64,000 bases of DNA from Engraulis encrasicolus (GCF_034702125.1 NC_085878.1:22223502-22287501), one strand, 5' to 3'. Shown: positions 1 through 12,828, numbered from the stretch's first letter. A program made the numbers and translations. The notes: a model not told the origin generated them from the sequence alone.

Positions 1-197
1 TAAGGTTGGTCTGAGGAGACAGACTGTAAGTCAGGCAGAAACAAAGGCTGAGGTGTTTGATGGTGTTTTAGCAGAGGTCTCCCCACTGGATGTTTTTAGT
101 AACATCCAATAATGGGGTGAAAATAGCTTTTTGTGTGTTAACATTGCAACTGCCATGACCTCAATGGGAGATGAGTCAGCCACCACACTGAACTCCC

Positions 198-198
<1 letters not shown>

Positions 199-239
<41 letters not shown>

Positions 240-305
240 CACACGCACACACACACGCACACACACACACACGCACTATAACACACTATAACACACACAC
301 ACACG
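199..305. repeat. (CA)n microsatellite
   Basis: A CA tract with CGCA interruptions and an ACTATAACACACTATAAC break near 275-290. Confidence 0.95.
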
Positions 306-306
306 C

Positions 307-1127
307 AACTTTGTCACTGTTGCACACTCCGCCCCGCATACGCTCGGCATGGCGGGGAGCACCGCACGCCACGGTGAGTAATCTTCTGAAGAACGGAGCG
401 GGTGACAGGGCCTTTGATAAGTGGCAGCTCCACGTCTAGGTGTCATCCACACTTGAGTTGTGGGCTGTTTGATTAGTGGTGCCAAGGAATTCTCTCAGAT
501 CTTCCACCATCGTATAAACAAAGTTTCCTAACTAATGCGGGGGAGTGCGGCTGACAAGGTGCAAGTGTGAAGGAGAGACTTGAAATTCAGAGTGCAGAGA
601 GAGGGGTGGGGGGGGGGGGCGTGCAAGTTTGGCTAAAATAGTATCTGCTTGTCACTGCACTATTGTTTTTACACAGGCTAATGATATCAACCAAATAACA
701 TGATCTTTATTTTGCTGCCATTTATGTTCCTCAGGCAATTAGGGGCTGAGGGTAGGTTAAGGTGAAATACGAATTCAACTAGATATAGTCTGTCAAAGAT
801 AAAAACAAATCCCTCTCTTCATCCCTGATAAATAAAGACCGCAAGGTAAAAGCAGCTGGATAAATCAAAAAGCCGCCATATATGGTTAAATTATTAAAGC
901 GCTTTTAAAGGTGAAATGTGGGATATATCCTCTTAAAATTCCAATTCTATATGCCTTCGCTGCTCAAGGGGATTCCTCCATAGCAGTAATTTATATGACA
1001 AAAGGGCTCTTGAAGTGCTATGGCGCGCATGCACATGCACGCAAGCACACACACGCACACGCACATGCCCAACCCCGAGCACTGTCGTAATATTTTGCAT
1101 AGACCAGGCAAGTCATAATCCATACAC

Positions 1128-1130
<3 letters not shown>
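307..1130. other. Unannotated DNA
   Basis: Contains a G-run (606-619) and degenerate CACA near 1030-1062. I see no exon, RNA gene or element with ends. Confidence 0.5.

Positions 1131-1131
<1 letters not shown>

Positions 1132-1199
<68 letters not shown>
1132..1199. repeat. (CT)n microsatellite
   Basis: About 34 nearly uninterrupted CT units, one TTT break near 1187, ending in C/T-rich sequence to 1212. Confidence 0.95.
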
Positions 1200-2230
1200 C
1201 CCTCTCTCTTCTCCACTCCACCCTACTCCACTATGGGTTTGTGCTGATTTTGCATGGTAAGGACCCTTCATCTAGTCTGGCAGAATAAGATCAGTCGAAC
1301 ATGGGGAACAGTCCCGCTGTTCCCTCCCTCCCGCATTGTAAAGGTGGCTGCCAGCGTTCCTGTGGGAGGTAATTAAACCTTGCCTCAAAGCTGACACCGC
1401 ACAAACAATACAGCAGCCACTGAACACGTCACTTTCTGGTATAGGAGGACCTTGACTATTTTTTTCTTTTTAAAAAAAGAAAAGTAAGACAAAAAAGGAA
1501 AGGAAAGCTGGAAAAAAACACTTAATACTGTACGATGTACTTCAACAAATCTGCAATGACCTTGATGGTCCTCTCTTGAGTATGGCTGCTACAGTACATC
1601 GCTTGCTATTCACAATGGATTGGCCTCATCATTGATACTCTCAGTGATGAGAGTGCATTAGATGGCAGAAATACGTGATCAGCAAAGGAGCTAATGAGGA
1701 ATGTGAAACATATGCACGGGCTGAAGTGTGTGGATTTGATTGAATAATTCATAATTACTAGTGATTCATTTTAATAAATGTATTCAGCAAATTCCTATCA
1801 CCACAATCCACTAATTCAAATGCTCCAGGGCATATTAAGTATGCATATTGCCACAACGCAGCTTCAGAGCACTGTCTCAGGCGTTGAGGGCTCAGGCCGG
1901 CTTGGATATAAAATGCTTAAAATATGATAAACTCTTCAAAAACACGTCACAACACTTTCCTATTTCAAACCAGCAGGTATCGTAGATGGGAAATTAATGA
2001 TTATAGCCTGAATGATGAATAATGAATATCTGCTTAGATCTTTGCTGTAATGTGTGGTTTGTCAAGCTGATGCAGCAGATTTGTGTTGTTCATCAGATCA
2101 GCAGTTCACTGTGACCTACTTCGGTGTTTGGAAATCGCTATTTCATATACTGGAAAAACACATTGCCCATGTTTTTAAAACCCATTTCTGACACCGCAGA
2201 CTGACATCTATGTTCCCTTTGCCAGTCTCA
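1200..2230. other. Unannotated AT-rich DNA, possible conserved non-coding stretch
   Basis: 1720-1990 is AT-rich and low in simple repeats, with homeodomain-type ATTA/TAAT sites (TTCATAATTACTAGTGATTC). That is typical of fish developmental enhancers, but conservation cannot be judged here. Confidence 0.25.
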
Positions 2231-2580
2231 GATAGTGTTGTGACGTTCGTGAACGAATCGATTATTTTAAATGGCTCTTACAAGTGAACGATGGGAACCA
2301 AATCACAGCTGGGAGAGCCACGCTTTAAGCATGTGACCTTCACGAGTTCTTTCATTTGGGGAAAAAACATAATAGTCTTCCTTGGAGACTGACAGAAACT
2401 TTAGAAGCAGGAGGGCAATCAGTTGTTGTTTGGACAAAATCTGCCACAGATGGAGTGAAAAACGCTATGTTCTGAACACTGAAAAAATATATAATTAAAA
2501 ACCACTCAAAAGGGCCAGTTTGAGCCATTTTTTGAACGGCTCTTTGAAAGGAACGAGCCACTATGATAGAGTCTTCCTTT
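2231..2580. repeat. Possible DNA element with GAACGA/GAGCC motifs
   Basis: GTTCGTGAACGAATCG at the left and GAACGGCTCTTTGAAAGGAACG near the right recall a fish hAT-type repeat. A GGCTCT...AGAGCC pair lies at 2273-2320. The two ends are not clearly inverted and no reliable target duplication was found. Confidence 0.3.
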
Positions 2581-2619
2581 GGCAGTTCATTCACACAGAT
2601 TCTACTGTATACCCCATAC

Positions 2620-3835
2620 AAGGTGAGAGGTGCGTGTCATTCTTCCCAGTGATATCAGGCCTCAGTGAGTTTGCCTGAGTGACTTTGAGATTGCGGAAGA
2701 GGAATACAGCACATTGGGCATTACAGTACACTCAGGATACTCAGAAGACATGTCCACACACGCCCATAATCTTATGTGTTCACATTTCAAATGCAACACT
2801 TTACTTTCCATCAGGCAAAACTGTGTCCAATTTCGCTTCCTATGCCCCCCCAATCAAAAAATCACAGGCTCTCTTGAAGACAAATGAAGACACTACAGAT
2901 ACTAGACAGATAAAAACACAGTTACAGTATGGGTCAAAAAATACCTTTTGGCCTTTCAGGTTTCTGTTAGACACAAAGTGGGCAGAGCGCACCTTCGACT
3001 CAACATCACATCCCTCCTCCCTTCTCCTCATCAAGAAAAAACAGCCTCTCCTACAGCCATCCTAAAAGCTTAGGGCCCAGCATGGGTTTTCGTTCCCTCC
3101 TGTTGGCAGCCGTCTCCCTCTCTGTTCCCAGCTCAGGTTCCCTTTTTATGCTTCTTTGCCGCTCCTTCGGCTATGGATCAAGAGTAGAAAAAGGGGCTAA
3201 AGGGGCTCAGCTGCCTCTATCTTAGAGGCCTCTATCTTACTTTTCTCCCGCCTACACCCCCCCCTCTCTTTTACGAATTCATGCCCAACCTTACTGCTAT
3301 GCCGACAGTGCCAGCAGCAGAATCAGCGGCCACGTCCCTGGCTTTCCTTGACCCTGCCTTTTAACAGGAGTCATGCCACCGTCCCCACCCTCCCACCCCC
3401 ACATCGAGTGTCCATTCAAACTCGCACCTCACACACCCGGCACATGCAGAGCCCCTTTTCTTAATCCCCCCGAGGGCGGTGCACTCTATTCGACCCAAAA
3501 GGGAGCGTGGCTGGCTGTGGTTAGCAGGGGGCAGGGGGCTATCGGCTCTCCCCAGCTTACGTTCCTCTCCTCTCCTCTCCTGTCCTACGGCACGGCCGAA
3601 GAGCGAAGCCGCAGCTTCCCTTATCTCTCTCCTTCATCACGTGGCTCCTGCCAACAAGCGGTGAGACCTGCCATCAAGAGGCTTGCTCCCTCTCTCCCAC
3701 TCTCCCTCTTCACCCGAGCTGGAGCTGGAGCTCTCACGAGTGCAGATGTTGATCTTGCCTTGGCTTCCTGTGTATCATATGCACGTCCTCCACACTTCAT
3801 TTGCACACACCTCGTACTAATACACAAACATCTAC
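2620..3835. other. Unannotated DNA
   Basis: A pyrimidine-rich stretch at 3100-3720 includes CTCTCCTCTCCTCTCCTGTC. Long open frames there show no recognisable domain. Confidence 0.45.
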
Positions 3836-4171
<336 letters not shown>

Positions 4172-5761
4172 TACAATGTGCGGAGGCAACAGCGTCACTA
4201 AGCCCTGCGAGGCATTGGAGCAGACGACTTCAGAGACTGGTGAGAGATCCTGCAGCTCTTGAGCAGCATGAATAGCTGTGAGAATATAATGAACGCCTTG
4301 TGGAAAAAAGGTGCTTCAAAATTACTACATATAGCAGAATAGAGTGATCATAGGAGGGGAACTGTGTGCAAGAACAGCATGTTTTTTTTCCAGAAGAACT
4401 TTCCTATGGAATGGAAAGAAAAAGTCACTCACTACAGGCTATATACAGAATATACAAGCACAGAATTTTCCCAGAACCTCTGGGCTGTCTTTGAAGCTTA
4501 GTGCAATCCATTTGAATAATAAATAGTGGCCTGGACAGATATGATTTGTCTGAAGTTTACTCCTATAGAAAAAAAAAATATCCGGGTATTATATCAGCAG
4601 CCATATATGTTAAGTTAATTACTAATTAGTTTCTTCATGCATTTTTTTTGTCCATGGATGGAGAGCATGTGGACCAATTACTGGTCGCTCCATGAAGGCA
4701 AAATTGATCTGAGCCTTTTTTTGTGTGTCTCTGCACTGCACCGCACTGTTATTTTTCACATTGTTTTCTATAGTGACCATGATTCCATCACAAAGATAGT
4801 TTAATTGAGCATGAAAGGGGTGGATAATGTGTCCCATAACTCCCATCAGAGTCTCGGCGTTGGTGGCACAGACCATTTCTAATTGCTTGGTAGCAGGTCT
4901 GATTTTTTTTTTTTTTAAACAGTGAAAAGTCATTGGCATCCTACTGTATGTTCATTGCCGCAATCATGCACTAAATTTGTTTATGCCAGAAGCAGCCAAG
5001 GATGTGTGCCTGGCAATAGAGGCATATAATTTCATTTCATTGAGGCGGCTTCAGTCTTCAGCCAAGCAGAGGTGGGTGCACACACACACATCCACACACC
5101 CACACACCCACACACACAATATGACGAAAAACATTTTTTTCCTCGGCACATTTGGTCCTGTGAGATACACACTGAAAAAAACACACCAGCTACTGTAACA
5201 ACAAGGTTTGCGGGCTTGATAACTGCAGCTCCACCTTTATGATATATACTGCAGCTGTCATATGATCCTCAAACATATTCATGAAAATGTTTGCACAAGA
5301 CACTGTAGCCATCTTTAGGCAAAAGGGGATTACATACAAGAACCTGCAGAGGATCTCTGGGATCTCGCTCAAAAGCACATGCTGTGAAGTTTATAGGCAG
5401 CGGAACCTGCAATAGACATGGGTTCTTTTCAGGGGTGCGAACCTTGAGAATTCAAGCCTAAATTATTGATTTCATAAAAAAATAATTTAGAGGATCGGGG
5501 GTTCTTAGGAGAGCGGTCAGAGGAGGCTGTAAACAGCCACTGTCTGGACTTCGATATGACAGACAATCTCACCGTCAGAAACGCCGTACCGCCAGGTCAC
5601 ATGATAGGGGAGGTGAGGGAATGTTTTAATTATTTTTTTTTATGTGACACTGTAAGGAAATAATGAGAGAACAGATTCATTGAAAGTCTTTATCCACACA
5701 GAGACTTTTCAGAGAGACTGCTGAGGGGCTGATATGAACGCTATTGACAAAGTGTATGGTA
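4172..5761. other. Unannotated DNA
   Basis: Short CA runs at 5080-5120 and poly-T at 4900-4916. Nothing else identified. Confidence 0.45.
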
Positions 5762-5776
5762 AGGGAGTGCTGTGAC

Positions 5777-6009
5777 TTGTAGACCTACTTGGGCACAATC
5801 CCTGGTGCTGAACGAAAAAGCAACGTTTTGTGGAAAAAAGTTTGCACACTCCTTTGGATTTTTTCTTCTTTAAGTGATTTTTTTCTTTTTATTCATTCAC
5901 TAGTAAGCATGATGACGTTTTGACCTCTCGGCCAGTGAATTAATAAAAATGAAAAAAATAACTTAAAGAAGAAAAAATCCAAAAGAGTGTGCAAACATTT
6001 TTCCACAAT
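5777..6009 (-). mobile_element. SINE-like retroposon with 15-bp target-site duplication and internal palindrome
   Basis: AGGGAGTGCTGTGAC occurs exactly at 5762-5776 and again at 6010-6024, bracketing a 233-bp insert. The insert carries a widespread-looking fish repeat (GCACAATCCCTGGTGCTGAAC near 5793, GACGTTTTGACCTC near 5924). It also has an inverted repeat with arms of about 80 bases (about 5827-5905 versus 5936-6008). The orientation is inferred from the purine-rich tail on the minus strand. A related insert lies at 46248-46400. Confidence 0.65.
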
Positions 6010-6024
6010 AGGGAGTGCTGTGAC

Positions 6025-6539
6025 CCTGCCGAGTCTGTATGTATATAGCTTTGCTCCTCATGCACCAGGCCATTGCAAGGACGAATATTGACTTTGTTGT
6101 GGAGATCTATACATATGTAATACAGTATGTCTGAAATAAAAGGGTCATGTTTGCAATCTGCAATTCAGTTAGGCCGTAATGTTAAACTATTACCACTGGG
6201 ATTTTATTAAGTCACAGAGTGATTACAAGTGATTTCCACGGTAAAGGCCTCAGGGTTGTATTTTTTAATAGCTACAGTCATCATCCCATTGAAGGATATA
6301 CATTGATTTTACATACTCTAACTAAAATGACCTGAAACACCAAACGCCTTTTACTTCTAAATTAAATAAAGTAGTAGGCTAGTAGTACATGAATGTGAAT
6401 GCTCATCAATTCAGACTGTAATAAATATGTAATAACACAACACAAGTTAAGAACATAAACTTTGACAGTTCTGTGTTTTTTATGTGCTTCAAAGAGTGTA
6501 CATGAGAGAAAAAACAACAATGTGCTGAGATAGAGATAC

Positions 6540-6614
<75 letters not shown>

Positions 6615-7395
6615 AGAGAAAGGCCTTATTTCTATGAGAAGACAGCAGCACTGACGGCACGTTCACACTCAGCTGATCCAAATGGGTGAAAAATCGATAT
6701 CCACAAACCTCAGTCTAAGCACAGGATAATCACTGGTAAAGCCTGACTGACGTCATGACAGATTTTGTGATTGGCAGAGAGATGAATCAGCCTTCAAATC
6801 AGCCTGATTACCTCCTTTTTTCTCTGACAGCCAGGCTTAAGAGATGTCCGTGTCCAACTCCAAGGGCAAAACCTGGAAGTGGTAAGCTGTGAAAAACAAA
6901 CTCCTTCAGAAATCATGTGTCTGCATTAAGTGTTATGGAGGTGAAGTGGTACAATAACATTTGGATGAACTATGAAATTCAGGGAAACCGACCACATTAT
7001 GGCATCACATAGCCCTATTTTTAAAACATTTTTCAAATGTTTGAACAACAAAAAATGATTCAGATATTCTCACCAGTGTACAATGTAAGCTATAGCCTAA
7101 ATATCAATGATCCTGTGTTTTTAGAATCTTAAAAGTTGTATTTGGTGCAAACTCTCTTCTGAGGTAAATACATTCAATTAATAATTAGGGATAAACTCCA
7201 TCTCTGAAAATTGAGAGGCGGGTATAAATTCCGTTTACTAGGCTAATGTTTACCCTTCAGTACAACCTTGGCGTGTCAATTAAAGCTTCATTATTTACCC
7301 CCAAGTTAACGCAACAGCTTTACTTGCAGCTCTGAACCATATGTGGAACAAAGCCTTGTGCTTCCATTCATTGATTCTTTCCTCTGGTGGTGCAG
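6025..7395. other. Unannotated DNA apart from the GA tract at 6541
   Basis: AT-rich. The Ser-Leu minus-strand frame at 6406-6681 is the GA repeat. Nothing else identified. Confidence 0.45.
6541..6611. repeat. (GA)n microsatellite
   Basis: About 35 uninterrupted GA units in AT-rich surroundings. Confidence 0.95.
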
Positions 7396-8879
7396 TGTTA
7401 ATTCAACACTTAGAGAGTACTCTGGGACAAAATACGATTTACAGTAGACAATTTTAAAGTGGAAATGAAGCACTGACAACTATTATCATTTTTTGGCGGC
7501 TTATTTATTTTCATAAACGAATGGATGTTCATTGAACTGCACTTTTAAGTAGTTTTGCTGAAAAATGACATGTTATTACCGAGTTTCGCCACAAGGGCGC
7601 AGCCATGTTCGCCGCCTACGTAACGCGAATGGTAGAACTTGGTGGCTAATGTAGCCTTCCATTCACTTAACGTTAGCGTGTGCTAACTACAGCGCTAACT
7701 GACTCTAATCGTGGCAGTAAAATTGAAGGACGAGGGGTTCATTTTACATTGTCCCTGGGTTTTCTATGTTATATACCTACTATCAGATGAAAGAGAAATG
7801 CCAAGTGTCATTATCACTTTGTGTCAAAAAGCCTTTGCTACGAGCATGGTGGGATAGCTGCAGCCATCCACCCATTGCATCCACCATAGGACAGGAGTCA
7901 GGACTGGGGCTGCTCGATCTCATAGGTTTGTAGTGACAGACCGTCACCAATAACGTCTTTTTCCTGCATTGTTGGACGCTAATCTGAAAGCCCATGTCTT
8001 TAAGTTGGCTATGTGGTTCAATTCAGTAATAGAAAATAACTTGCAAAATTGGCGGAAGTTTGGAAAGCTTTGTGAAGGGAAGGGACGCAGCCTGTGTGTG
8101 TGGCTATCCCATCCCATCCCATTGGAGGAGGTTGATGCCACGGGAAATGACACGTTAAACTATCATGGCCTACATTAAGTTATGGCATGCTTAAAGTAGC
8201 TGCATCTATTGTAGTAAATTATTATGTTATTGAAGTCGCGGATGCATCCTCAAACTGGCTGGAATAGCGTTGTTGCCTTGGATTATTGTTGACTGGATAA
8301 CACCGATAAAACGTGGGCATGGAGATGTCAAAGTAGCCTAATTCAGGTGCTTGGAAAATGTTGGCGAAATCATCGGAAGATGAAGGTAGGGAACTGCAAC
8401 ATTGCACGACATCGCACGATTATGAATAGTGATCATGTTGGCTCATACCAAAATGTGTTAGCGACTTGTCACCTTAGCAAAAAAAAGCTGCTTGTTTACC
8501 TGTGGTTCATGTGATGGGATGTCTTGTCTGCCTTCATGCCTCATATTTGTTCTTTCCCACCCAAACACGTATTCTTGCTTCATTTGGGTTAAGCAAATAA
8601 GCTCATAATCAGCCACGCAAGTCCCAAATGTTTAATTCACTACTATCATAACAGCATTAGAATAGGAGACTACCATTCGCGTGACGTCACCCGCTGTTGG
8701 CTGGAAACGTTAACAGAAACGTTACGTGTTTGTGCTTTATTTTTTTATTAACGGCTTAAATTTCAGACTTCAAAAAAATATATATATTTGCTGGCTTATC
8801 TTACTGGTGTTATAGACCCCTATATTAGGTCACTGCTTCATTTCCACTTTAAATCACCTCTCTAAGTGTTGAATTAACA
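7396..8879. mobile_element. Small MITE (about 90 bp) split by insertion of a 1.39-kb element
   Basis: The outer ends are inverted: TGTTAATTCAACACTTAGAG at 7396 matches the reverse complement of the bases ending at 8879. Removing the inner insert (7458-8848 plus one TTAA) leaves a short element that lines up with the uninterrupted relative at 27228-27305, including the internal TACTCTGGGACnAAATAC block. No autonomous partner is visible and I cannot assign a superfamily. Confidence 0.7.
7454..8852. mobile_element. TTAA-flanked non-autonomous DNA element, 1.39 kb
   Basis: TTAA lies at 7454-7457 and 8849-8852. The element between them starts AGTGGAAATGAAGCACTGAC and ends with its near-exact complement. 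A second inverted match, around ACGCGAATGGTAG at 7624 and its complement at about 8671-8683, suggests degenerate terminal repeats of some 180 bases. A TTAA duplication is typical of piggyBac and Kolobok elements. Short minus-strand frames inside (7783-7995, 7944-8153, 8222-8407) resemble no transposase that I recognise. Confidence 0.6.
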
Positions 8880-11381
8880 ATACATTTTATAGGCCTGTGT
8901 AGTGCTGCTAGTTGTTTCCTAGTAGACTCCACGTCTATTTTTTCCTTTTTTAGTTTTCTTTATTTATTTATCTAGCATTTATTTATGTATTTATTCTTTG
9001 TCCAGCAGGATCTGAGTGAGAAACCCATATTGAACTTTCCGTTGCCAGAGCATCTTAGATTCCTAATGCCTTATGCATTATAATGCTCTGTGCTTGAAAC
9101 ATTGCTTTCTTGGATTAAATAGTTAATGCTATTACTATCTCTGGAGTCTTCCTGTTGGTGCTGCCCTATCTTTGACTACAAGGCCAGGTAGACTTCCTCC
9201 CCTTCAGCAATGCAAAAGCTTTTAGCACATTGATTTTTTCATGCTGCGCCTGACATACGGTCTGCTTTGGAATGACACACCCCACTGTCAATAACAGGCA
9301 GTTGTTCAGAAATGACCACCCTGGAGAGAGAGAAGTGGGGGGAGGAGATAAAGAAAGAGAATAAAAGATAGAGTGAAAGGTAGAGGCAGAGGGTGGAGAG
9401 AGTGAGAGAAAGAGAAGTGCAGAGAAAGAAAGCGATGGAAGAGGGGAGGGGAAAAAATGAGAGAAACATGTGAAAGAGGAGATGTGAGGGAATGACTGGA
9501 AACAATTCAATCCGACACACTTGCATGGCTTCATGAGGCCACTGGTGTGGACAAGATGGAACAGGCTTAGAAAAAAACAGCAACACCACGGGGCAGGTGC
9601 CATACGGGAGGGGAAATAGAATACATGATATGAATGCTCACACATGGTATGGGAATAGCCCATGTCCATGAAAACCTGTGTGAAATTTATAAGGGCCATT
9701 TAAAGTAAAGCTATACAGTGAAAGATCTCATATCGAAAAACGAACCTGCCTGGTTGGACCTGAATTCATGTTATATGTGAAACGTGGAGGGAAAGAAAAT
9801 GTTCCTCATCGTCATTGCCTGTCTTTCTGACACCACGAGTAATTTAGTGTGACTAATCTCACTGTGATTAATGTGATGAGAAGAATGGCGGTTTCCGGCC
9901 ATAAAAAAACTCCAGGCTGATGACGGTATGAGATGTCACAAGGCATTTCCAGAGTGGTCTAAAGGCTTTTTTTCAGTAATTATCCTCTTCATTATGCTCC
10001 TCATAATGCTGGCTCACAACAAAACACAGATGTTTTCCGAGTGTTTACAAGCATTCATCATCGTCAAATTTGCTAATGCACAATGACAAGACATCACTTC
10101 TCCGAGGCCTCTTTGCTTGAATGCATATTAGACATTGTTCAGGAAGGGGAGGTCAGAGAGGTGGGGGAGAAGAATCTAGAGAGACCCTTCTAGAACAATC
10201 TGAGAGGATAAAGCCATATGACTAATTTAGAGCAGTGTGAGATGAGAGCCGCATGTTGTACATGCTTTGCCTCACACAATCTGCCAGGGAGGAAATACAT
10301 ATAAATATCATGCATGTTAAATTAGCATCAAAAGGGAACGCAATGAGCCATATCATGTCACATCTAATGGGAATTTTTGCATCTAAATTGAATCTTGAAC
10401 ACTTGCACACAAGCGCAACACCAGGTTTTCAATGCTTTGAACAGGGACACGCACTAAGAGTCTGACATCAATCTTGCTGCTGCAAGGTGCGGGATCAGAT
10501 TATGTTGGGTTACCTTATGTTGTTGTTGTTTTTTTTAAAAATTGGTTCTAATTCTTTCTAGGCATTTAAATAGGCTAGATCTTCGTGTTTCTATCACGAG
10601 CATAGGCCTAATCCATCACAACGCCACATTAACCATTAAATTAGTGAGTAATTATCTCTAACATCAAACATTGGTAAAGCATTTACTCTAACAAGGTTGG
10701 ATCATCCCATTTCAGTAGGCTTTGGAAAATCTTCATCACAAACAACACACAACAGCAAAGCAACAATTTCACAATTTCACATTAGATTGCATGTAATTGC
10801 TAACGAATTGATTAAATACAGAATTCTGCAGAATCGATGATTCTTAAAACTCAAGGTTGTGGATTATAATCTACATTGTAATTAGTGTGTAATTACTCAT
10901 TGTAATAAGAATAATAAAAAAACATCTGAAGAAACGCAGTTGCAGCTATTTTCCTGTATATAGAGATTGCTATAACGAGATTAATCTGTTTTGTTTTTCT
11001 ATTGTGGTCTAATTCTCATTCAGAAAGTGTTAAAAGCATAACACTTCAGTGAGAACAAAACAAAGTAGGCCTACTGTAGGCCCTACCAGAGGGTGTTACA
11101 TAAAGACACCGGAACTGAATTACTGAATTATTGTTCTCTCTTGTTGTCAACAATTCCATATTTGAAGAACAGTGCATTTACTGTGCATCATCGAAAAATG
11201 ATCATGAATAAAGATAACGAATAATGTTTCCAAGTGGCCTGGTTAAACCGGCTCCCTCGGTTTGCTACTGGTCGAGGCCAGAATAGGCTGTGCCGAAGTT
11301 TAAACAAAACATTTTTTTAGTCCCAATAGAACGTCTCTGCTTAAACCACGTCACTGCCTTGAATACGCCTCTACCCAGGAC
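8880..11381. other. Unannotated DNA
   Basis: AT-rich except the purine stretch at 9320-9480. 9830-10130 is repeat-poor and could be unique intergenic sequence. No exon signals recognised. Confidence 0.4.
9320..9480. repeat. Purine-rich GA/GGGA stretch
   Basis: Imperfect GAGAGA/GAAAGA sequence, more than 85% purine on the plus strand, without a regular unit. A minus-strand open frame here is low-complexity Ser/Leu/Phe. Confidence 0.7.
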
Positions 11382-11525
11382 CTGGGACCACTCCATGGCA
11401 TTCCACTGTGGGCAGCTGAAGGTGTTGCAGGTGTGCTGGGTGGAGGGCCGGGGCGAGTGGGTGCACTTCCACTCCTCCACCTGGGTGAACTGGCCATGCA
11501 GCTGCTCAACGTTGAAGTTGTTGGT
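11382..11525 (-). pseudogene. Thrombospondin type-1 repeat junction fragment, ADAMTS/ADAMTSL/papilin-like (orphan exon or pseudogene)
   Basis: On the minus strand 48 codons read without a stop and show a recognisable pattern: Glu-Glu-Trp-Lys-Cys, then SPRPSTQHTCN, Phe-Ser-Cys-Pro, then Trp-Asn-Ala-Met-Glu-Trp-Ser-Gln. In ADAMTS-family proteins one TSP1 module ends with C-x(n)-RP-x(n)-C-N-x(3)-C-P and the next begins W-x(4)-W-S-x-C. The fragment ends right after Trp-Ser-Gln at CAG|GTCCTG, where exons of this family can end, so this may be a weak donor. The stretch is more GC-rich than its surroundings. No good acceptor or pyrimidine tract lies on its 5' side (11525-11600), and no neighbouring TSR exon was found. 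It may be a decayed exon, a transposed fragment, or a real exon of a minus-strand gene with an unusual acceptor. The exact paralogue cannot be named. Confidence 0.5.
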
Positions 11526-12170
11526 TCCCGATAAAGTGGGTGAGTTCCCGAGTTCAAAAAGTATTTGCATTGTTCTTGACCTGACTAATGGCAACGCCAA
11601 AGATGTTGCGTCAATAGGAGGGCATAGCTAATGTTCCTCTGCCCTGTCATTCAGATCTCTAAACAATTAAAAGTATGTCTTGCTTACTTCATATTATGCT
11701 GAAAAGAATTCTGCAATAAAGTTAATCTGCCAAGCATTCTATTTCTACCTTTTCAACTCTCCCTGAGAAAGGTGACCAATGAACAACAAGCTTTTACTCA
11801 GGTACATTTGAGGTGCTAGCATAATTGAAGACACTGCAGACATTGGATGTAGATAAGTAGATAAGTGAGTGCGCTACATTGAAGTCTGAAAGGTTGCAGT
11901 TTGAGAGAGGGTTATGATTTGTTGCAGTTTTGTCCAGAAGCATTCAGAGACATTTTATACACACGCCTCAGAGAAGTTGGCAAGTACATGAAGTTGAACA
12001 GACTAAACTCCTGTTAGCGCTGTGGTTGTAATAGCCAGGCATGGTTTCATGTGTTAATCATTGAAATCACTTTCAGGATAGGGATCCTGAAAGCATTATG
12101 AATAGTCCTGGCTTGCAACCTCCTCCTTCATGTGTCAAACCGGAAGTCAGCCAAGCTAAATCCTTACAGT

Positions 12171-12363
12171 CAGGGGCGTGAAGTATACCCCCGCAGCCCC
12201 CGCGAGGCAGGGGGGCCCATACAAGGCGGGGGACCCACATGGGCCCTTGACTTGAAGAAACGGGCCCCCTCCACATGATATTAGGCCCTCTTTTTTCGTT
12301 CGGGGGCCCATTTTTGGTAGCTTGCAGGGGGGCCTGAAGTAGGCTACTTGCGTTACGCCAGTG
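12171..12363. mobile_element. hAT-type MITE, 193 bp
   Basis: The ends are CAGGGGCGTG and CGTTACGCCAGTG, imperfect inverted repeats of the CAGGGGCGTAAC type. The flanks CTTACAGT (12163-12170) and CTTATAGT (12364-12371) match at 7 of 8 bases, the 8-bp duplication expected for hAT elements. The interior is rich in GGGGCCC blocks. It has no coding capacity. Confidence 0.75.
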
Positions 12364-12599
12364 CTTATAGTAGCCTACTGTATACTGCCAACCACAGTGA
12401 TGAAGAGTGCTAATGCTGTATAGATTCCCTTCTTAACAAACCTCACAGCAGGCACTAAATTGTTTGTTTTCACATGCTGCCTAGGTCAGACGGGATCACG
12501 CATGAGATGAGGCATGATGGCACACTTCCCAACCAGAAGCCAGTAGCCAGAAGTCACACACACGCATGCATGCACACAAACCCACACACAGGGAAGCTG

Positions 12600-12640
12600 A
12601 CAGGGCGGAGGCGGGGGGTGGGGGGGGTGGGGGGTGGTGT
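12600..12640. repeat. G-rich tract
   Basis: GGGCGGAGGCGGGGGGTGGG, then GGGGTGGGGGGTGG. It meets the spacing for a plus-strand G-quadruplex. Confidence 0.6.
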
Positions 12641-12767
12641 GGTGGACAAACAGGTTAGTTGTCCCAGCCCAGGGAGAGAAGGGGCCCAAAATTGGGTCCC
12701 CATTACATTACTGTATATGTATTAGGTGGGGGGCCCTTTCAGAAGACTTTGTCCCGGGCCCAGGAAA

Positions 12768-12777
<10 letters not shown>

Positions 12778-12826
<49 letters not shown>

Positions 12827-12828
12827 TA
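12778..12828. repeat. (CA)n microsatellite
   Basis: About 25 CA units with CGCG interruptions at the left and a CGCACAC end. Confidence 0.95.

Noticed and set aside
2231..2580. Assignment of the GAACGA repeat to a hAT element with GATAGTGT/GATAGAGT duplication
   Set aside because: The ends are not inverted copies when that duplication is used, so only a low-confidence repeat is listed.
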